Shown here: piece by piece, positions 44,707 through 53,594 of the stretch
How positions within the stretch are numbered: the stretch's first letter is position 1
Layout: every line of letters starts with the position of its first letter
NCBI RefSeq assembly: GCF_003568665.1
Contig: NZ_QXMH01000003.1
Location: forward strand, 407,772-471,771
Direction of reading: 5' to 3'
From: Chitinophaga alhagiae
GTDB taxonomy: Bacteria; Bacteroidota; Bacteroidia; Chitinophagales; Chitinophagaceae
DNA: 64,000 nucleotides
Notes under the pieces: model-generated
What the model was told of the DNA's origin: nothing
Seen by the model: the letters and a program-made list of their open reading frames with translations, nothing else
Databases searched by the model: none
Made by a program: the position numbers and the translations under genes

Positions 44707-44738
44707 GTTGTAAACTTTTTGTTTAGGATGTAAGCCAT

Positions 44739-44746
44739 TAATTTTG
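44739..44746 (+). promoter_or_regulatory. Putative -7 promoter box of the LuxC-like gene
   Basis: TAATTTTG matches TAnnTTTG, with a TTTG at 44718-44721 upstream (17-bp spacing, slightly short). It lies in the divergent gap between the ferredoxin and reductase genes. Confidence 0.45.
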
Positions 44747-44836
44747 CTTCAAAAATAGAATATCTTCAATTTAAATACTCAAATAATTTTCGGGAGCATT
44801 CTGAATGTGAAAATGGGCCGGGAAAAGACAAACATC

Positions 44837-45856
44837 ATGCAAACAGACATATCACAGAAAATAGCCGTACTGGAGCGCCTGGGCGCTTACCTGGGCGGCG
44901 GGGGCACGGAAGAAGAGCGAGAAAGCCTGGAAACGGTCAAACAACTGGCGTACCAGCATAACGGCTGGTTCACGCCCGGGTTCATCAACCTGGCCATCCA
45001 CAACATCCGCACGTACTTTCTCAGCCGCCCCGCGCTGGAGCAGTGGCTGGCGCAATACCCCGGCTTCGGGCAGCCGGCCGCTCCCAAAAAAGTGGGCATT
45101 GTGGCCGCCGGCAATATTCCGCTGGTAGGCTTTCACGACTGGCTGACGGGTTTTCTCAGCGGCCATGCCATCCGGATCAAACTTTCCTCGAAAGACAATA
45201 TACTGCTGCCCCACCTGCTGCAAAAAGTGGCGGAATGGGCGCCGGAGGCGGCGGAGATCACCAGCGTGCAGGAAATACTGAAAGACTGTGATGCCTATAT
45301 TGCCACCGGCAGCAACAATTCCGCCCGGTATTTTTCCTATTACTTCGCCAAATACCCCCACATCATCCGCCGCAACCGTACCTCCGCCGCCGTGCTCACC
45401 GGCAGCGAAACGCCGCAGCAGCTGGAGGCGCTGGCAGATGATGTGATGCTTTACTTCGGGCTGGGCTGCCGCAACGTTACCAAGGTATACGTGCCGGAAG
45501 GGTATGATTTTGCGCCGCTGCTACAAGCGCTGGAAAAATACGACTACCTGGCAGAGCACCACAAGTACAAGAACAATTACGATTACAACCTGGCCCTTTA
45601 CCTCCTCAACTCCTCCCCCTATCTTACCAACAACAGCCTGCTGCTGCACGAGAGCGAATCCCTGTTCTCCCCGCTCAGCGTGCTGCATTACGGTTTCTAC
45701 CGCCACCGCGGCGAGCTGGAGGAGCAGCTGAAGGCCAACCCTTACCTGCAATGCCTTGTGGCCGCAGACGCCATCCCTTTCGGGCAGGCGCAGCGGCCTT
45801 CGCTGACAGATTATGCGGACGGGGCAGATACGGCGGCGTTCTTCGCTTCGCTTTAA
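44837..45856 (+). CDS. LuxC-like acyl-CoA reductase
   Basis: 339 residues from MQTDISQKIAVLERLGAYL; an ATG at 44807 gives ten more residues. The aldehyde-dehydrogenase-like fold of acyl-CoA reductases is shown by VGIVAAGNIPLVGFHDWLTGFLSGH, IRRNRTSAAVLTGSETPQQLEALADDVMLYFGLGCRNVTKVYVPEGYD (catalytic Cys in GLGCRN). It reduces an acyl-CoA to the aldehyde. Its stop codon lies within the first copy of a 57-bp tandem repeat. Confidence 0.9.
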   Translation: MQTDISQKIAVLERLGAYLGGGGTEEERESLETVKQLAYQHNGWFTPGFINLAIHNIRTYFLSRPALEQWLAQYPGFGQPAAPKKVGIVAAGNIPLVGFHDWLTGFLSGHAIRIKLSSKDNILLPHLLQKVAEWAPEAAEITSVQEILKDCDAYIATGSNNSARYFSYYFAKYPHIIRRNRTSAAVLTGSETPQQLEALADDVMLYFGLGCRNVTKVYVPEGYDFAPLLQALEKYDYLAEHHKYKNNYDYNLALYLLNSSPYLTNNSLLLHESESLFSPLSVLHYGFYRHRGELEEQLKANPYLQCLVAADAIPFGQAQRPSLTDYADGADTAAFFASL

Positions 45857-45972
45857 CACGAGGCGGTTGCCTTGATACCCCGCCGGGTGCCACCAGCTTG
45901 CTCCCCGCTTTAACAGGAGGCGGTTGCCTTGATGCCCCGCCGGGTGCCACCAGCTTGCGGCCCGCTTTAACA
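45850..45972. repeat. 57-bp tandem repeat, two copies plus a partial third
   Basis: Units start at 45850, 45907 and (partial) 45964, each with GCTTTAACA...GGCGGTTGCCTTGAT. The two full copies differ at only a few bases. The unit is 19 codons long and begins inside the last codon and stop of the LuxC-like gene, so each copy carries that TTTAA stop-end sequence. It is a minisatellite-like duplication; no function is evident. Confidence 0.9.
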
Positions 45973-46211
45973 AAATGTCATTCCTCTTTGTTATCTTGAC
46001 AGGCACCGCCAATACTTTTGGCAGTGCCTGTACCGTTTATATAAGGGCCATTTAAGGCGGCTTTAACGATTGGTATAAAAATCTGTTAAATACTTCGATG
46101 TTATAACTTCTAATCCCGTTTCACGGTTAAATTTGTAAGTAACAGGCATACAAATTGATCTGGAACACCCGGATAAATTTTTACCCGATAACCTTTAAAA
46201 CCATCACAAAT
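45973..46211. other. Intergenic region before htrA
   Basis: Holds a long hairpin at 45999-46031 (ACAGGCACcGCCAA and complement, no T-run, so perhaps not a terminator) and an exact -7 type box TAAATTTG at 46128-46135. No gene was seen. Confidence 0.5.
46128..46135 (+). promoter_or_regulatory. Putative -7 promoter box of htrA
   Basis: TAAATTTG is an exact TAnnTTTG match, about 77 bases before the htrA start. No clear -33 TTG at the normal distance. Confidence 0.4.
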
Positions 46212-47762
46212 ATGAAATTCAGGCAAGTTGCGGCCACTGTTCTGATCAGCGCGGCCACCGCCTTCGGGAGCATATTTGTTTACAGCAAATATTTTCAGCC
46301 CCAACACAGGCAGGAGGGCACGTTCCAGAATGGTTCCATGACAGTACCGGTGAACTACACCAGTTACATGCCGGGCACCGCGGGTAACAGCAACCTGACC
46401 CCGCCTACAGACTTTACGGAAGCCGCCAAAATAGGCACGCCGGGGGTGGTGCATATAAAAACAAAGATCAACCCGAAGCAGTTGCCCAGCAACATCCAGA
46501 AAAGAAGGAGCCTGCTGGAAGAATTTTTCGGGGACCAGTTTGAGGACGAAGGAAGCCGCCGCCGGTATTATTCTCCCGGCCAGATGGCCTCCGGCTCGGG
46601 CGTGCTGATCTCTGACGACGGGTTTATTGTGACCAATAACCACGTGGTAGACGATGCAGACGAAATTTCCGTGACCCTCAGCAGCAACAGAAGCTATACG
46701 GCCAAAGTGATCGGTACCGATCCGAACACAGACCTGGCCGTGATCAAGATAGACGCCAAAGGCCTGCCGTACCTGCTGTACGGTAACTCAGACGATGTAC
46801 AGGTAGGCCAGTGGGTGCTGGCGGTAGGTTATCCCCTGAACCTGGAAACCACCGTTACCGCCGGTATTGTGAGCGCCAAAAGCCGCGCCATCGGCATCAA
46901 CACCCGCAACCGCCGCTCCGCCATAGAGTCTTTTATACAGACAGACGCGGCGGTGAACCAGGGCAACAGCGGAGGCGCGCTGATCAATACAGCGGGCGAG
47001 CTGATAGGCATCAACTCCGCCATTGCCTCCCCCACGGGCGCATACGCAGGTTATTCCTACGCCATCCCCGTGAACCTGGTGAAAAAGATCGTGAACGACC
47101 TCATGAAGTTCGGCAACGTACAACGCGCCTACCTGGGCATTGAGTACATGAACCCGAACGTGATGTCTGACCAGGAACTGAAAGACGCCGGCATGACGAG
47201 AGACATGGCAGGCATCAAGGTGATGAACGTGCCTACCACCGGCGCAGCCGCCGCGGCAGGCATCAGGGAAGGAGATATTATTACAAAGATAAACGGTGTG
47301 AGAACCTCCTCAATTCCGGAATTGATGGAGCAGATCGGCCGGTACAAACCAGGTGATAAAGTGAGCGTGAACTATTTACGCAACAACAAAGAGTACACGG
47401 CCAACGCAATTCTGAAGAACCTCGACGGGAATACGGACATTGTAAAGCCAAGTGTACTCGACTACCTGGGGGCCGAGTTTTCAACACTCAATACGAAGTA
47501 CGCAAAAGAAATGGGGATAGAAGGCGGCGTCATTGTCACCAATATCAACAGCGGGCTGATCAAGAAACAGACCAACATGCGGCCGTATTTTGTGATACTG
47601 AAAGCCGGCGCTACCAAAGTGACCAACGTAGACGTGCTGAAAAAGGCCCTTGAAGGAAAAGACAAGGTACGGCTGGAAGGTTTCAACGCCAATGACCAGT
47701 ACGGTAATATCCTGTATTACGACCTGGACCTCAGCAGCGCCCATACCAGCGTTGACTTTTAA
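46212..47762 (+). CDS. degP: HtrA/DegP-type periplasmic serine protease
   Basis: 516 residues from ATG 46212 (MKFRQVAATVLISAATAFGSIFVYSKYF, signal anchor or signal peptide); the upstream in-frame ATG at 46155 is unlikely. The trypsin-like domain has the full triad H144 (TNNHVVDD), D174 (NTDLAVIKID) and S253 (QGNSGGALINTAGELIGINS). A PDZ domain follows (about 300-395, GIEYMNPNVMSDQEL...INGVRTSSIPELM), then a degenerate second PDZ (about 415-510). It degrades or refolds misfolded envelope proteins. Two terminators follow. Confidence 0.95.
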   Translation: MKFRQVAATVLISAATAFGSIFVYSKYFQPQHRQEGTFQNGSMTVPVNYTSYMPGTAGNSNLTPPTDFTEAAKIGTPGVVHIKTKINPKQLPSNIQKRRSLLEEFFGDQFEDEGSRRRYYSPGQMASGSGVLISDDGFIVTNNHVVDDADEISVTLSSNRSYTAKVIGTDPNTDLAVIKIDAKGLPYLLYGNSDDVQVGQWVLAVGYPLNLETTVTAGIVSAKSRAIGINTRNRRSAIESFIQTDAAVNQGNSGGALINTAGELIGINSAIASPTGAYAGYSYAIPVNLVKKIVNDLMKFGNVQRAYLGIEYMNPNVMSDQELKDAGMTRDMAGIKVMNVPTTGAAAAAGIREGDIITKINGVRTSSIPELMEQIGRYKPGDKVSVNYLRNNKEYTANAILKNLDGNTDIVKPSVLDYLGAEFSTLNTKYAKEMGIEGGVIVTNINSGLIKKQTNMRPYFVILKAGATKVTNVDVLKKALEGKDKVRLEGFNANDQYGNILYYDLDLSSAHTSVDF

Positions 47763-47796
47763 CATGTGTTTTCATATAGGTTTTATAGGTTAGGAT

Positions 47797-47831
47797 TGAA
47801 GGCCGCCCGCTTCTCGGGTGGCCTTCCTGTT
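47797..47831 (+). terminator. Terminator of htrA
   Basis: GAAGGCCGCCCG-CTTCT-CGGGTGGCCTTC followed by CTGTTTT on the plus strand. It is the first of two hairpins in the 303-bp gap 47763-48065; the rest of that gap holds the second hairpin and nothing else that I could recognise. Confidence 0.8.
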
Positions 47832-47850
47832 TTAACACCGGCATATATTG

Positions 47851-47881
47851 AAAAAGCCCTCCTGGCGGAGGGCTTTTTTTA
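47851..47881. terminator. Second, bidirectional terminator after htrA
   Basis: AAAAAGCCCTCC-TGGC-GGAGGGCTTTTTTT; works for htrA read-through and for the convergent response-regulator gene that ends at 48066. Confidence 0.85.
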
Positions 47882-48065
47882 TGGCCATTACAGTAAAAGG
47901 CTTACAGGAATGACCATATATCCTATGAAAACCCTACTCTAATGTAGGATTATAACCGGTATTGCAATTTGTCATTTGGTGAACGCAGGAAAATAGTCCG
48001 TTAACGGTAATAAAAGATAGGTGAAAATAAAACGGGCGCCCCGGGCGGGCACGAAAGGCAAGTAA

Positions 48066-48827
48066 CTAAAGGTTGATCACACCCTTGAGCTGGGTGAAAA
48101 ACTCGTCTTTTTTGCGGGACGAAATAGGGATGTTCTTCTGGTCGCTCATGATCACGGCGGTACCTAATCCCTTGATGATCTTTACAATGTGGTGGATGTT
48201 GATCAGGAACGATTTGTGTACGCGGTAAAAGCCCTTGTCAGACAGCATTTCCTCGTACTCCTTGAGGGATTTGGAAATGAGGTGGGATACATTATTGATC
48301 AACTGTATTTTGGTATAACTGTCAAACGCTTCGCAGTAGATAATATCTTTCAGGTCAATTACATTATACCCGTCGTTCACCGGTATTACGATCTTGGAGA
48401 ACGCATTATCATTATTTTTTACATAATCCTTCAGGATGGAGGCCAGTTCGTTGAGGCGGCCTTTTTTACTGCGCTTCACTTTCTCCAATGCATCTTCCAC
48501 CTCGCTCACCTTGATAGGTTTGAGCAGGTAGTCTAACGCCGCAAATTTTATGGCCTGAAGCGCATATTCCTGAAACGCTGTAATGAAAATTACTTCAAAG
48601 TTAAGGACAGGGAACATTTCCAGTAACTGAAAACCGTTATGTGGGGGCATCTCAATATCCAGAAACAATACATCAATAGGGTTATTCTTGATCATTTCAG
48701 CGGCCTCATGGATATTTTGCGCTTCTCCTATCACTTTTACATCCTTGCAGTAATTCTCCAGTATGTTTCGCAGGATATGAATGTTGCGGACCTCGTCGTC
48801 TACAATGGCAGCTTTTATATTACTCAT
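48066..48827 (-). CDS. LytTR-family response regulator
   Basis: 253 residues. Receiver domain (about 1-125) with DDE near the start and phospho-acceptor D57 in VLFLDIEMP, then a LytTR DNA-binding domain (about 150-250, IVIPVNDGYNVIDLKDIIYCEAFDSYTKI, FYRVHKSFLINIHHI). Its start overlaps the stop of the sensor kinase gene by four bases, so the two form a two-component system. Target genes are unknown. Confidence 0.95.
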   Translation of the reverse strand: MSNIKAAIVDDEVRNIHILRNILENYCKDVKVIGEAQNIHEAAEMIKNNPIDVLFLDIEMPPHNGFQLLEMFPVLNFEVIFITAFQEYALQAIKFAALDYLLKPIKVSEVEDALEKVKRSKKGRLNELASILKDYVKNNDNAFSKIVIPVNDGYNVIDLKDIIYCEAFDSYTKIQLINNVSHLISKSLKEYEEMLSDKGFYRVHKSFLINIHHIVKIIKGLGTAVIMSDQKNIPISSRKKDEFFTQLKGVINL

Positions 48828-51763
48828 AACATCTTTACAATCGGGATCAGGATTTCAACCAAGGTTCCTTCCTTGTTGCCGAATCCAGACTTAAATTTAT
48901 CAATAATTTCCAACTTTCCAACGCTTCCATTAAAAGATTTGATAATCTGGAGCCTTTCCTTAATAACACTAAGGGCCGTTGATTCGTGCTTGGCCAGCTT
49001 CCCGCTCTTGATGTTGTTGGCATGTTCCCAGCCTATTCCGTCATCATCTACCGCGCAGTACAGCAGGTCCCCATGCATTTCCAGCCGCACCAGCAGGTGC
49101 CCGCTGCCGTTTTTGGGCGCCAGGCCGTGTTTCACCGCATTTTCAAGAATGGGCTGTATGAGCATGGGGGGAATGTAAACGGTATATTCTTTCAATTCCG
49201 TACTCAGATCGAACTTGTATACGAAAGAATTGGCAAAACGTATCTTTTCCAGCTCCAGGTACCGCGTCAGGAAAGCGATCTCGTCTTCCAGCGAAATATA
49301 TGACTTCCGGGAGTTGTTCAGCATCTGCCGCATCAGGGTGGCAAAGTCCGCCAGGAAGTTGAGGGCCTGCTTTTCCTCCTTTTCCAGTATCAGGTGCTGT
49401 ACGGAGTTGAGGGAGTTGAAAATGAAATGCGGGTTCATCTGGTTGGTGAGGGCCTTGGCCTCCAGCTCAGCAATACGGCGGTTATATTCCGTTTTCCGTT
49501 TTTCCCCGCCCTTGATACGGCCTACTATATACCTGAGTATCAACAATATAGCCAGTAGCCCCAGCAATACCAGGATGCCACGCGCCCACCACTCCTGGTA
49601 CCATTGCGGCAAGATGGAAATGCGCAGGGATACGGGGGCGCTCCAGCCACTTTTGTACTTGCGTGCCCTGAACAGCAGGGTATAGTCTCCCGGCAGCAGG
49701 CGGGGGTACGGCACTATGTTGCTCATGGTGGTTACCCAGCCGGAGGTAGTGTCTCCCGAAAAATTGTACTGGTACTCCACCAGTTCCGGCAGGTCAAAGG
49801 CAATGGCGCCAAACTCCACCTCCAGCGCGCCCCGGCGCTGGTAAAGATGGGAAAAGTACGATTTGGGCGGGAACGTGCTGTCTGCGTAGCGGATGGCGTT
49901 GAGGTATACCGTGGGCGGCACGGTATCTACGGGGATGTGGTCCCCGGAAAAATAACAGAGGCCGTTGGAGGTGGCTACGTACAGGGTATCCCCGTAATGG
50001 CAGAGGCCCCGGATGTCGTCACTCATCAGCCCGTCATTAGAGGTGATGTTGCGTACCAGCACTTTTTCCCGGGCGTCTATAACAGACATGCCCCGGTTAG
50101 TGGCTACATACAGCCGGTCTTTGCCGTCGTAGTACAACTGCTGGCAGATATCGCTCACCAGGTTGTCGGTGGTGCGGAAATGCCGCACTACCTGGTTGTC
50201 TTTCAATACAAGAATGCCCTCATCGCTGGTGCCTACCCACAGGTAGCCGTTGATCCACTGCAGGTCTTTGATGCTCAGGCCCAGCCGTGGGTCTCCCAAA
50301 ACCGGCTCGGGCGGCCCCCCGTCTTTGCTGAAATACAGTCCACCGCCGGTACCCAGGTAATACGCCGAGTCCCCGATGCAGGATACGGAAGACACCAGGG
50401 TTTCCAGGCCGCTGAGGTCTGTTACGTTCTTCCCTTCCAGCCCGTTGAGCAGCCGGTTGCGGCTCACCACCAGCACCTTGCCCGAAGGGGTAATGTCCAT
50501 GTCTTTGATACCGCGCATGGTGTAGAGCAGGCGCAGCCGGCGGGTGCCGGGAACATATTCGTAAACGCCGTTTTCTGTGCCGATCACTACCTCTTCCCCT
50601 TTGGGCAGCGGCAAAATGCCGAACACGCTGTTGCGGCCAATGGTGGAATCCATCGAAAGGCGGGAGATAGCGCCGTTGCGGTCCATGGTATTGAGCATAC
50701 CGGCGTTTTCCCCGATGTAGAGCAGGCCGTTGCGCCGGTCTTTGAACACGCTGTACACGGAGTGGGAATAGAGGCCGTTGGTATTGTCCAGGTAGCCGAA
50801 ATAAAAATGCTTGAACGGGATGTGGTATACCCCGTCACCGTAGGTGGTGATCCAGATATTGCCGTCCCGGTCGTTCAGGATGCCCGTAATGTAGTGGTTA
50901 TCAAGCAATTTACTAACTTTCCGCTCTCCTTTGAAATAGTCACGGATGTAATAGAGGGCACGCTGGGTGCCTATCCAGAGGTTGTTACGGTCTGTGCAGA
51001 TGCTGCTCATTTCCTCATGGATGCCCCATTCCGCGCCCTTGAGAAAGGGAATGACCTCTCCGGAGGTATAGGAATAAGCCACGTTCTCACTGAGCAGTAT
51101 GGGATATTTGCGGATACGGTCCGCAAACTCCGGGTCAGAGACCGGGTAGGGCGGCGTGAGGAAGATCTTCTGGTTACGGTTATTGCTGTCTTTGATGCCC
51201 TGCAGGTTAAAATACCGCTGCAGGGGCCTGAAGATGCTGTCTTTACTCAGCAGCCAGAGCACATCGGCCTGTTTGGCGCCCAGCTTGTCATAAATGAGCT
51301 GGCGGCTGTTATACTGTACAATGCGGCCGGCGGTGTTGAGGAACCATACGGCGCGCGCCCTGTCTTCAAAGGCGTACTGCATGTAATGGCTGCGGCTGTT
51401 GAACCGCAGGCTGGTATCATTGTCTTCGTTATGCAGCGTATGCCGGTAGTAGAAGGAAGGTTTGCCGTTGTTGGTGAAGAACCACACCCTGCCGCGGGAG
51501 TCTGCGGCCAGCTTGATCACGTCATTGTCTGTAAGGCCGTCTTTTTTGGTGTAGTTGCGGAAGCGCCGGCCGTCAAACTTGCTCACGCCGGTGGGAGTGG
51601 CAAACCAGATGAAGCCTTCCGGGTCTTGCACGGCGCCGTATACGGTAGCGTTGGCAAGCCCATCCTTTACATTATAATTGCGGATCACCAGGCCTTGCGC
51701 GCGCACGGTACCGTACGCTCCAAGGCCCAGGAGCAGGAATATTATGTAACGGATGGCTCGCAT
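48824..51763 (-). CDS. Propeller/Y_Y_Y sensor histidine kinase, LytS-type
   Basis: 979 residues from the start at 51763 (MRAIRYIIFLLLGLGAYGTVRAQ signal peptide). The periplasmic part has two-component-regulator propeller repeats (about 25-620, e.g. NVKDGLANATVYGAVQDPEGFIWFATPTGVSKFDGRRF) and a Y_Y_Y-type domain (about 630-715). One membrane segment at about 735-755 is followed by a LytS-type kinase core (NQMNPHFIFNSLNSVQHLI with the His) and an ATPase domain (ENAVKHGLAPKNGSG). It senses outside and signals to the LytTR regulator encoded directly after it. The ligand is unknown. Confidence 0.93.
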   Translation of the reverse strand: MRAIRYIIFLLLGLGAYGTVRAQGLVIRNYNVKDGLANATVYGAVQDPEGFIWFATPTGVSKFDGRRFRNYTKKDGLTDNDVIKLAADSRGRVWFFTNNGKPSFYYRHTLHNEDNDTSLRFNSRSHYMQYAFEDRARAVWFLNTAGRIVQYNSRQLIYDKLGAKQADVLWLLSKDSIFRPLQRYFNLQGIKDSNNRNQKIFLTPPYPVSDPEFADRIRKYPILLSENVAYSYTSGEVIPFLKGAEWGIHEEMSSICTDRNNLWIGTQRALYYIRDYFKGERKVSKLLDNHYITGILNDRDGNIWITTYGDGVYHIPFKHFYFGYLDNTNGLYSHSVYSVFKDRRNGLLYIGENAGMLNTMDRNGAISRLSMDSTIGRNSVFGILPLPKGEEVVIGTENGVYEYVPGTRRLRLLYTMRGIKDMDITPSGKVLVVSRNRLLNGLEGKNVTDLSGLETLVSSVSCIGDSAYYLGTGGGLYFSKDGGPPEPVLGDPRLGLSIKDLQWINGYLWVGTSDEGILVLKDNQVVRHFRTTDNLVSDICQQLYYDGKDRLYVATNRGMSVIDAREKVLVRNITSNDGLMSDDIRGLCHYGDTLYVATSNGLCYFSGDHIPVDTVPPTVYLNAIRYADSTFPPKSYFSHLYQRRGALEVEFGAIAFDLPELVEYQYNFSGDTTSGWVTTMSNIVPYPRLLPGDYTLLFRARKYKSGWSAPVSLRISILPQWYQEWWARGILVLLGLLAILLILRYIVGRIKGGEKRKTEYNRRIAELEAKALTNQMNPHFIFNSLNSVQHLILEKEEKQALNFLADFATLMRQMLNNSRKSYISLEDEIAFLTRYLELEKIRFANSFVYKFDLSTELKEYTVYIPPMLIQPILENAVKHGLAPKNGSGHLLVRLEMHGDLLYCAVDDDGIGWEHANNIKSGKLAKHESTALSVIKERLQIIKSFNGSVGKLEIIDKFKSGFGNKEGTLVEILIPIVKML

Positions 51764-51794
51764 CAACGGTGCATGTCTGTAGTTATGCTTTAAA

Positions 51795-53270
51795 TCAATA
51801 AGCCCTTGCAAACAATACCCTTTCTCTGGAGGGTTTGCCTGTAAGTATGCAAACGCCTGCCTCCTGCGGATTGTTCAAAGGGATACAGCGAATAGTGGCC
51901 TTTGTCTTTTCCTTGATGGCAGCCTCTGTTTCGGGGGTACCGTCCCAGTGGGCCGAAACAAACCCGCCTTTTTCATCCAGCAGCCGCTCAAAGTCTTCCC
52001 AGGTGCCTGCCGGGGTAATATGTTCGTTCCTGTACGCCAGGGCTTTATTGTAAAGGTTTTGCTGGATTTCTTCCAGCAGGGCTGTCACATTGGCAGCCAG
52101 GCCGTCCAGCGACATGCTTTCTTTGGTCCGGGTGTCCCGCCGGGCTACTTCCGCCACATTATTCTCCAGGTCCCGGGAGCCGATGGCGATGCGTACGGGC
52201 ACGCCTTTCATTTCATATTCGGCAAACTTCCAGCCGGGGCGGGCATTGTCCGAATCGTCATACTTCACCCTTACACCGGCCGCTTTCAGCTCTTTCACAA
52301 TGGCGTTCACTTTCTCATCTATGGGAGCTTTCTGGTCCGCTCCCTTGTAAATGGGCACAATTACCACCTGTAACGGCGCAATGCGGGGCGGTAGTATCAA
52401 ACCGTCGTCGTCACTGTGCGCCATAACGAGGGCGCCTATCAGGCGGGTAGACACGCCCCAGGAGGTAGCCCATACATATTCAAGTTTATTATCCTTGTTA
52501 GAGAACTGAACATCAAAGGCTTTGGCAAAATTCTGCCCCAGGAAGTGGGAGGTACCGGCCTGCAGGGCCTTGCCATCCTGCATGAGCGCTTCAATGCAAT
52601 AGGTGTCTACAGCGCCGGCAAAGCGTTCGGAGGCGGATTTCACCCCTTTCACCACGGGCAGGGCCATATAATTCTCCACAAAATCGGCGTACACGTCCAG
52701 CATGCGGCGGGTTTCCTCCACGGCCTCGTCTGGCGTGGCGTGGGCGGTGTGCCCTTCCTGCCAGAGAAATTCCGCGGTGCGGAGAAAGAGGCGGGTGCGC
52801 ATTTCCCAGCGCACCACATTGGCCCACTGGTTTACGAGCAGGGGCAGGTCCCGGTAAGACTGTATCCAGTCTTTATACGTATTCCAGATAATTGTTTCAG
52901 AAGTGGGGCGTACGATCAGCTCTTCTTCCAGTTTGGCCTCGGGGTCTACGATCACGCCGCCGCCATTGGGGTCGTTCTTGAGGCGGTAATGGGTTACCAC
53001 GGCGCATTCCTTGGCAAAACCTTCCACGTGGGCGGCTTCTTTGCTGAGAAAGCTCTTGGGGATGAAAAGCGGGAAATACGCGTTCTGGTGGCCTGTATCC
53101 TTAAACATCCTGTCCAGCACATCGCGCATGTTCTCCCAGAGGGCAAAGCCATAGGGCTTGATCACCATGCAGCCGCGCACGGCGGAATAGTCCGCCAGTC
53201 CGCCTTTCAAAACGAGGTCATTGTACCATTGCGCATAGTCTGCCGACCGGGCTGTAATCTCTTTGCTCAT
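51795..53270 (-). CDS. proS: Prolyl-tRNA synthetase, archaeal/eukaryotic type
   Basis: 491 residues, lacking the bacterial-type editing insertion. Class II motifs: motif 1 region GCMVIKPYGFALWENMRDVLD, motif 2 RWEMRTRLFLRTAEFLWQEGHTAHAT, and motif 3 GVSTRLIGALVMAHSDDDGLILPPRIAP. An anticodon-binding domain (about 285-390) and the C-terminal Zn-type domain follow, ending in AY. This short form is normal in Bacteroidota. It charges tRNA-Pro. Confidence 0.97.
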   Translation of the reverse strand: MSKEITARSADYAQWYNDLVLKGGLADYSAVRGCMVIKPYGFALWENMRDVLDRMFKDTGHQNAYFPLFIPKSFLSKEAAHVEGFAKECAVVTHYRLKNDPNGGGVIVDPEAKLEEELIVRPTSETIIWNTYKDWIQSYRDLPLLVNQWANVVRWEMRTRLFLRTAEFLWQEGHTAHATPDEAVEETRRMLDVYADFVENYMALPVVKGVKSASERFAGAVDTYCIEALMQDGKALQAGTSHFLGQNFAKAFDVQFSNKDNKLEYVWATSWGVSTRLIGALVMAHSDDDGLILPPRIAPLQVVIVPIYKGADQKAPIDEKVNAIVKELKAAGVRVKYDDSDNARPGWKFAEYEMKGVPVRIAIGSRDLENNVAEVARRDTRTKESMSLDGLAANVTALLEEIQQNLYNKALAYRNEHITPAGTWEDFERLLDEKGGFVSAHWDGTPETEAAIKEKTKATIRCIPLNNPQEAGVCILTGKPSRERVLFARAY

Positions 53271-53594
53271 ATAAGTTTTTTTCTTTTACCGTTTACCCGG
53301 TTCTCCGTGTCTTCAACTGCTTCCCTTACAGGCGGTTAATGCGGCGTTTTTTCCGTTTATCCGTTTCAGTGGCCATTCAGCAGAAACCCTGCATTTCCGG
53401 CGCTTCTGACACAATTTATTGGCGTAATATTTGTTTATATAATAATACGGAATTTGCCACGTACCTGCGCTGAAACAGATGAATATTTTAACCGGGTGTG
53501 CGAAGATAATAAAACGGTTGGTGCGCGGCCCATTCTTCAACGACAAAATTCGTTTAAATTGAGTAAATTTACATTGTTAATCAAATATCACCAG
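53271..53594. other. 324-bp divergent promoter region between proS and a lipoprotein gene
   Basis: No gene is seen; the in-frame extension of the lipoprotein frame to 53454 has no family likeness. A weak -7-like TAAATTTA lies at 53564-53571, 23 bp before the lipoprotein start. Nothing else could be recognised. Confidence 0.45.

Noticed and set aside
45850..45972. A second, small CRISPR array
   Set aside because: The units are directly adjacent with no unique spacers, so this is a simple tandem duplication.
45999..46031. Long hairpin before htrA as a terminator
   Set aside because: A strong stem is present, but no T-run follows on either strand.
49604..51793. A 729-codon plus-strand frame opposite the sensor kinase, and similar long frames opposite other genes (31551-33581, 27915-29513)
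   Set aside because: They are caused by codon bias of the real genes; the products are rich in V, H, G and A and show no domain, while the opposite strand has clear domain order.
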